Positions 5,310-5,327 of a DNA stretch of 5,327 nucleotides are shown here, in pieces. Position numbers and translations under genes: made by a program. The notes below the pieces were generated by a model. It saw nothing but the letters and a program-made list of their open reading frames with translations, was not told where the DNA came from and did not search any database. Each line of letters begins with the position of its first letter. The stretch's first letter is position 1. Source of the DNA: Nostocaceae cyanobacterium CSSed10_463m (lineage in GTDB: Bacteria; Cyanobacteriota; Cyanobacteriia; Cyanobacteriales; Nostocaceae); contig PWQB01000074.1 of the NCBI GenBank assembly GCA_003556955.1, forward strand, positions 1 through 5,327, read 5' to 3'.

Positions 5310-5326
5310 GCTTGCGTGGCGTAAGC
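5310..5326. repeat. Palindromic repeat fragment at right edge
   Basis: GCTTGCGTGGCGTAAGC forms a 7-bp stem (one G-T pair) around a TGG loop. It reads like the widespread GCGTGGCGTAAGCC-type interspersed repeat of Nostocales and is probably cut by the window end. Confidence 0.5.
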
Positions 5327-5327
5327 C

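Larger units (their letters stand above)
4804..5327. other. Upstream intergenic region, right end of window
   Basis: No coding region longer than about 15 residues with credible features was found on either strand. The left part must carry the leader and probably the promoter of the redox gene, but no confident -35/-10 pair could be assigned. It contains two interleaved 6-bp inverted repeats (4838-4894), the 22-bp inverted repeat at 4977-4998, an imperfect direct repeat (5208-5222 and 5285-5299), the palindrome ATAGGA-C-TCCTAT (5284-5296) and a terminal hairpin. The DNA is strongly AT-rich. Confidence 0.6.

Noticed and set aside
1..5327. A new defence or multi-gene system
   Set aside because: The complete genes are housekeeping or recognisable enzyme families, and the left part is explained by an insertion sequence, repeats and a broken gene.

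Overview
The window looks like chromosomal DNA of a filamentous, Nostoc/Anabaena-type cyanobacterium. The evidence is five copies of the HIP1 octamer GCGATCGC in 5.3 kb, UMP kinase and ribosome recycling factor proteins of cyanobacterial type, and intergenic DNA full of short palindromes and GC-rich repeat fragments of the kind common in Nostocales. The family assignments come from reading the translations; no database search was run.

Layout. Positions 1-922 (minus) hold the N-terminal 307 codons of an AT-rich DDE transposase that runs off the left edge. A perfect 8-bp-arm inverted repeat (941-963) sits directly against its Shine-Dalgarno sequence. Positions 964-1354 form a gene-free mosaic of repeats: two back-to-back 18-bp palindromes with the same geometry, a 15-bp direct repeat built on GTGTACAC, and a G-rich tract. 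This mosaic runs straight into the decapitated C-terminal third of an alpha/beta-hydrolase (1355-1705, plus), which I read as a pseudogene. The remnant converges on, and overlaps by 9 bp, a run of minus-strand genes transcribed right to left: a thioredoxin-fold redox protein (4252-4803), pyrH (3453-4181), frr (2918-3466) and a geranylgeranyl-reductase-family flavoprotein (1697-2815). The right 520 bp (4804-5327) have no convincing gene but contain a 22-bp inverted repeat (ATTGTA-N10-TACAAT), an imperfect 15-bp direct repeat and a terminal palindrome that probably belongs to an interspersed repeat continuing past the edge.

How the genes relate. pyrH and frr are a tight pair: they overlap by 14 bp, and the frr ribosome binding site lies inside the last codons of pyrH, so translational coupling is likely. 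UMP kinase makes UDP for nucleotide synthesis and the ribosome recycling factor dismantles post-termination ribosomes; both are housekeeping functions. The reductase follows frr after a 102-bp gap with a possible weak terminator, and the redox gene lies 70 bp upstream of pyrH on the same strand. Co-transcription of all four is possible but not shown. The left third is the dynamic part, where an insertion sequence and repeat DNA have accumulated and a hydrolase gene has lost its 5' two thirds.

I found no CRISPR array, tRNA, rRNA, toxin-antitoxin pair or defence cluster, and I do not think the window holds a new multi-gene system. The points most worth a second look are the IS-upstream hairpin, the twin palindromes, the truncated hydrolase and the long inverted repeat upstream of the redox gene.
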